This document shows positions 19,839-19,899 of a stretch of DNA of 19,899 bases, piece by piece. The position numbers and the translations under genes are program-made. Under the pieces are notes generated by a model. That model saw nothing but the letters and a program-made list of their open reading frames with translations, had not been told where the DNA came from and did not search any database. Within the stretch, counting starts at the first letter, position 1. Every line of letters begins with the position of its first letter. Source of the DNA: Porphyromonadaceae bacterium UBA7180 (lineage in GTDB: Bacteria > Bacteroidota > Bacteroidia > Bacteroidales > Muribaculaceae); the NCBI GenBank assembly GCA_002491165.1, contig DKVK01000035.1, positions 1 through 19,899 of the forward strand, written 5' to 3'.

Positions 19839-19899
19839 TCTCCGGTGTAAAAGTATTCTTTAAGTAAGTGTTCAGATTAAACCGATAATAAGTGAAAGA

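Overview
The window reads as chromosomal core DNA of a GC-rich Bacteroidales bacterium, most likely a gut Muribaculaceae-like lineage; the family-level placement is inference. The phylum call rests mainly on the promoters. Seven sites carry the Bacteroidota pattern: a TTTG or TTG box, a 16-20 bp gap, then TAnnTTTG. Most genes also lack a Shine-Dalgarno sequence, and the protein families (OprO/P-type porin, DUF4369-like lipoprotein, tandem rhomboids, anchored nitroreductase) are typical of the phylum. I see no phage, insertion sequence, CRISPR array, tRNA or rRNA.

Layout. (1) 1-246: non-coding, with a tandem 9-mer and a run of hairpins beyond the end of dgt. (2) 247-4671, minus strand, one probable operon: a NosR-like flavinylated Fe-S membrane protein, a membrane-anchored nitroreductase, a YbdG-type MscS channel and dGTPase. 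(3) 4775-6160, minus strand, a single-gene unit: promoter, cobalamin riboswitch, leader terminator, a Trp-rich secreted protein of unknown function, and a strong terminator. (4) 6269-8785, minus strand: pnp with its own promoter, structured leader and terminator. (5) 8869-9252, plus strand: a 108-residue unknown protein with an unusually good Shine-Dalgarno. (6) 9512-11830, minus strand: a lipoprotein with a thioredoxin-like fold but no CXXC, followed by an outer-membrane porin. (7) 11915-17057, minus strand: two rhomboid proteases, an EEP-family phosphodiesterase with a membrane domain, and a Dcp-type M3 peptidase. (8) 17423-19838, plus strand: HU and argS, separated by about 320 bp that can form substantial RNA structure. 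The last 61 bases (19839-19899) show nothing I can name.

Two intergenic regions (about 9311-9418 and 17171-17280) carry the same unusual architecture: degenerate 10-bp units in exact register around the palindrome GATTAATC.

Functional themes. The first operon combines an envelope electron-transfer pair with osmotic and nucleotide housekeeping. The B12-switched secreted protein is a good candidate for a corrinoid-related surface function. The rhomboid-EEP-Dcp cluster is membrane and periplasmic hydrolysis. pnp, HU and argS are information-processing housekeeping genes. The strongest leads are the riboswitch-controlled orphan secreted protein, the NosR-like/nitroreductase pair, the decamer arrays and the CXXC-less TlpA-like lipoprotein.
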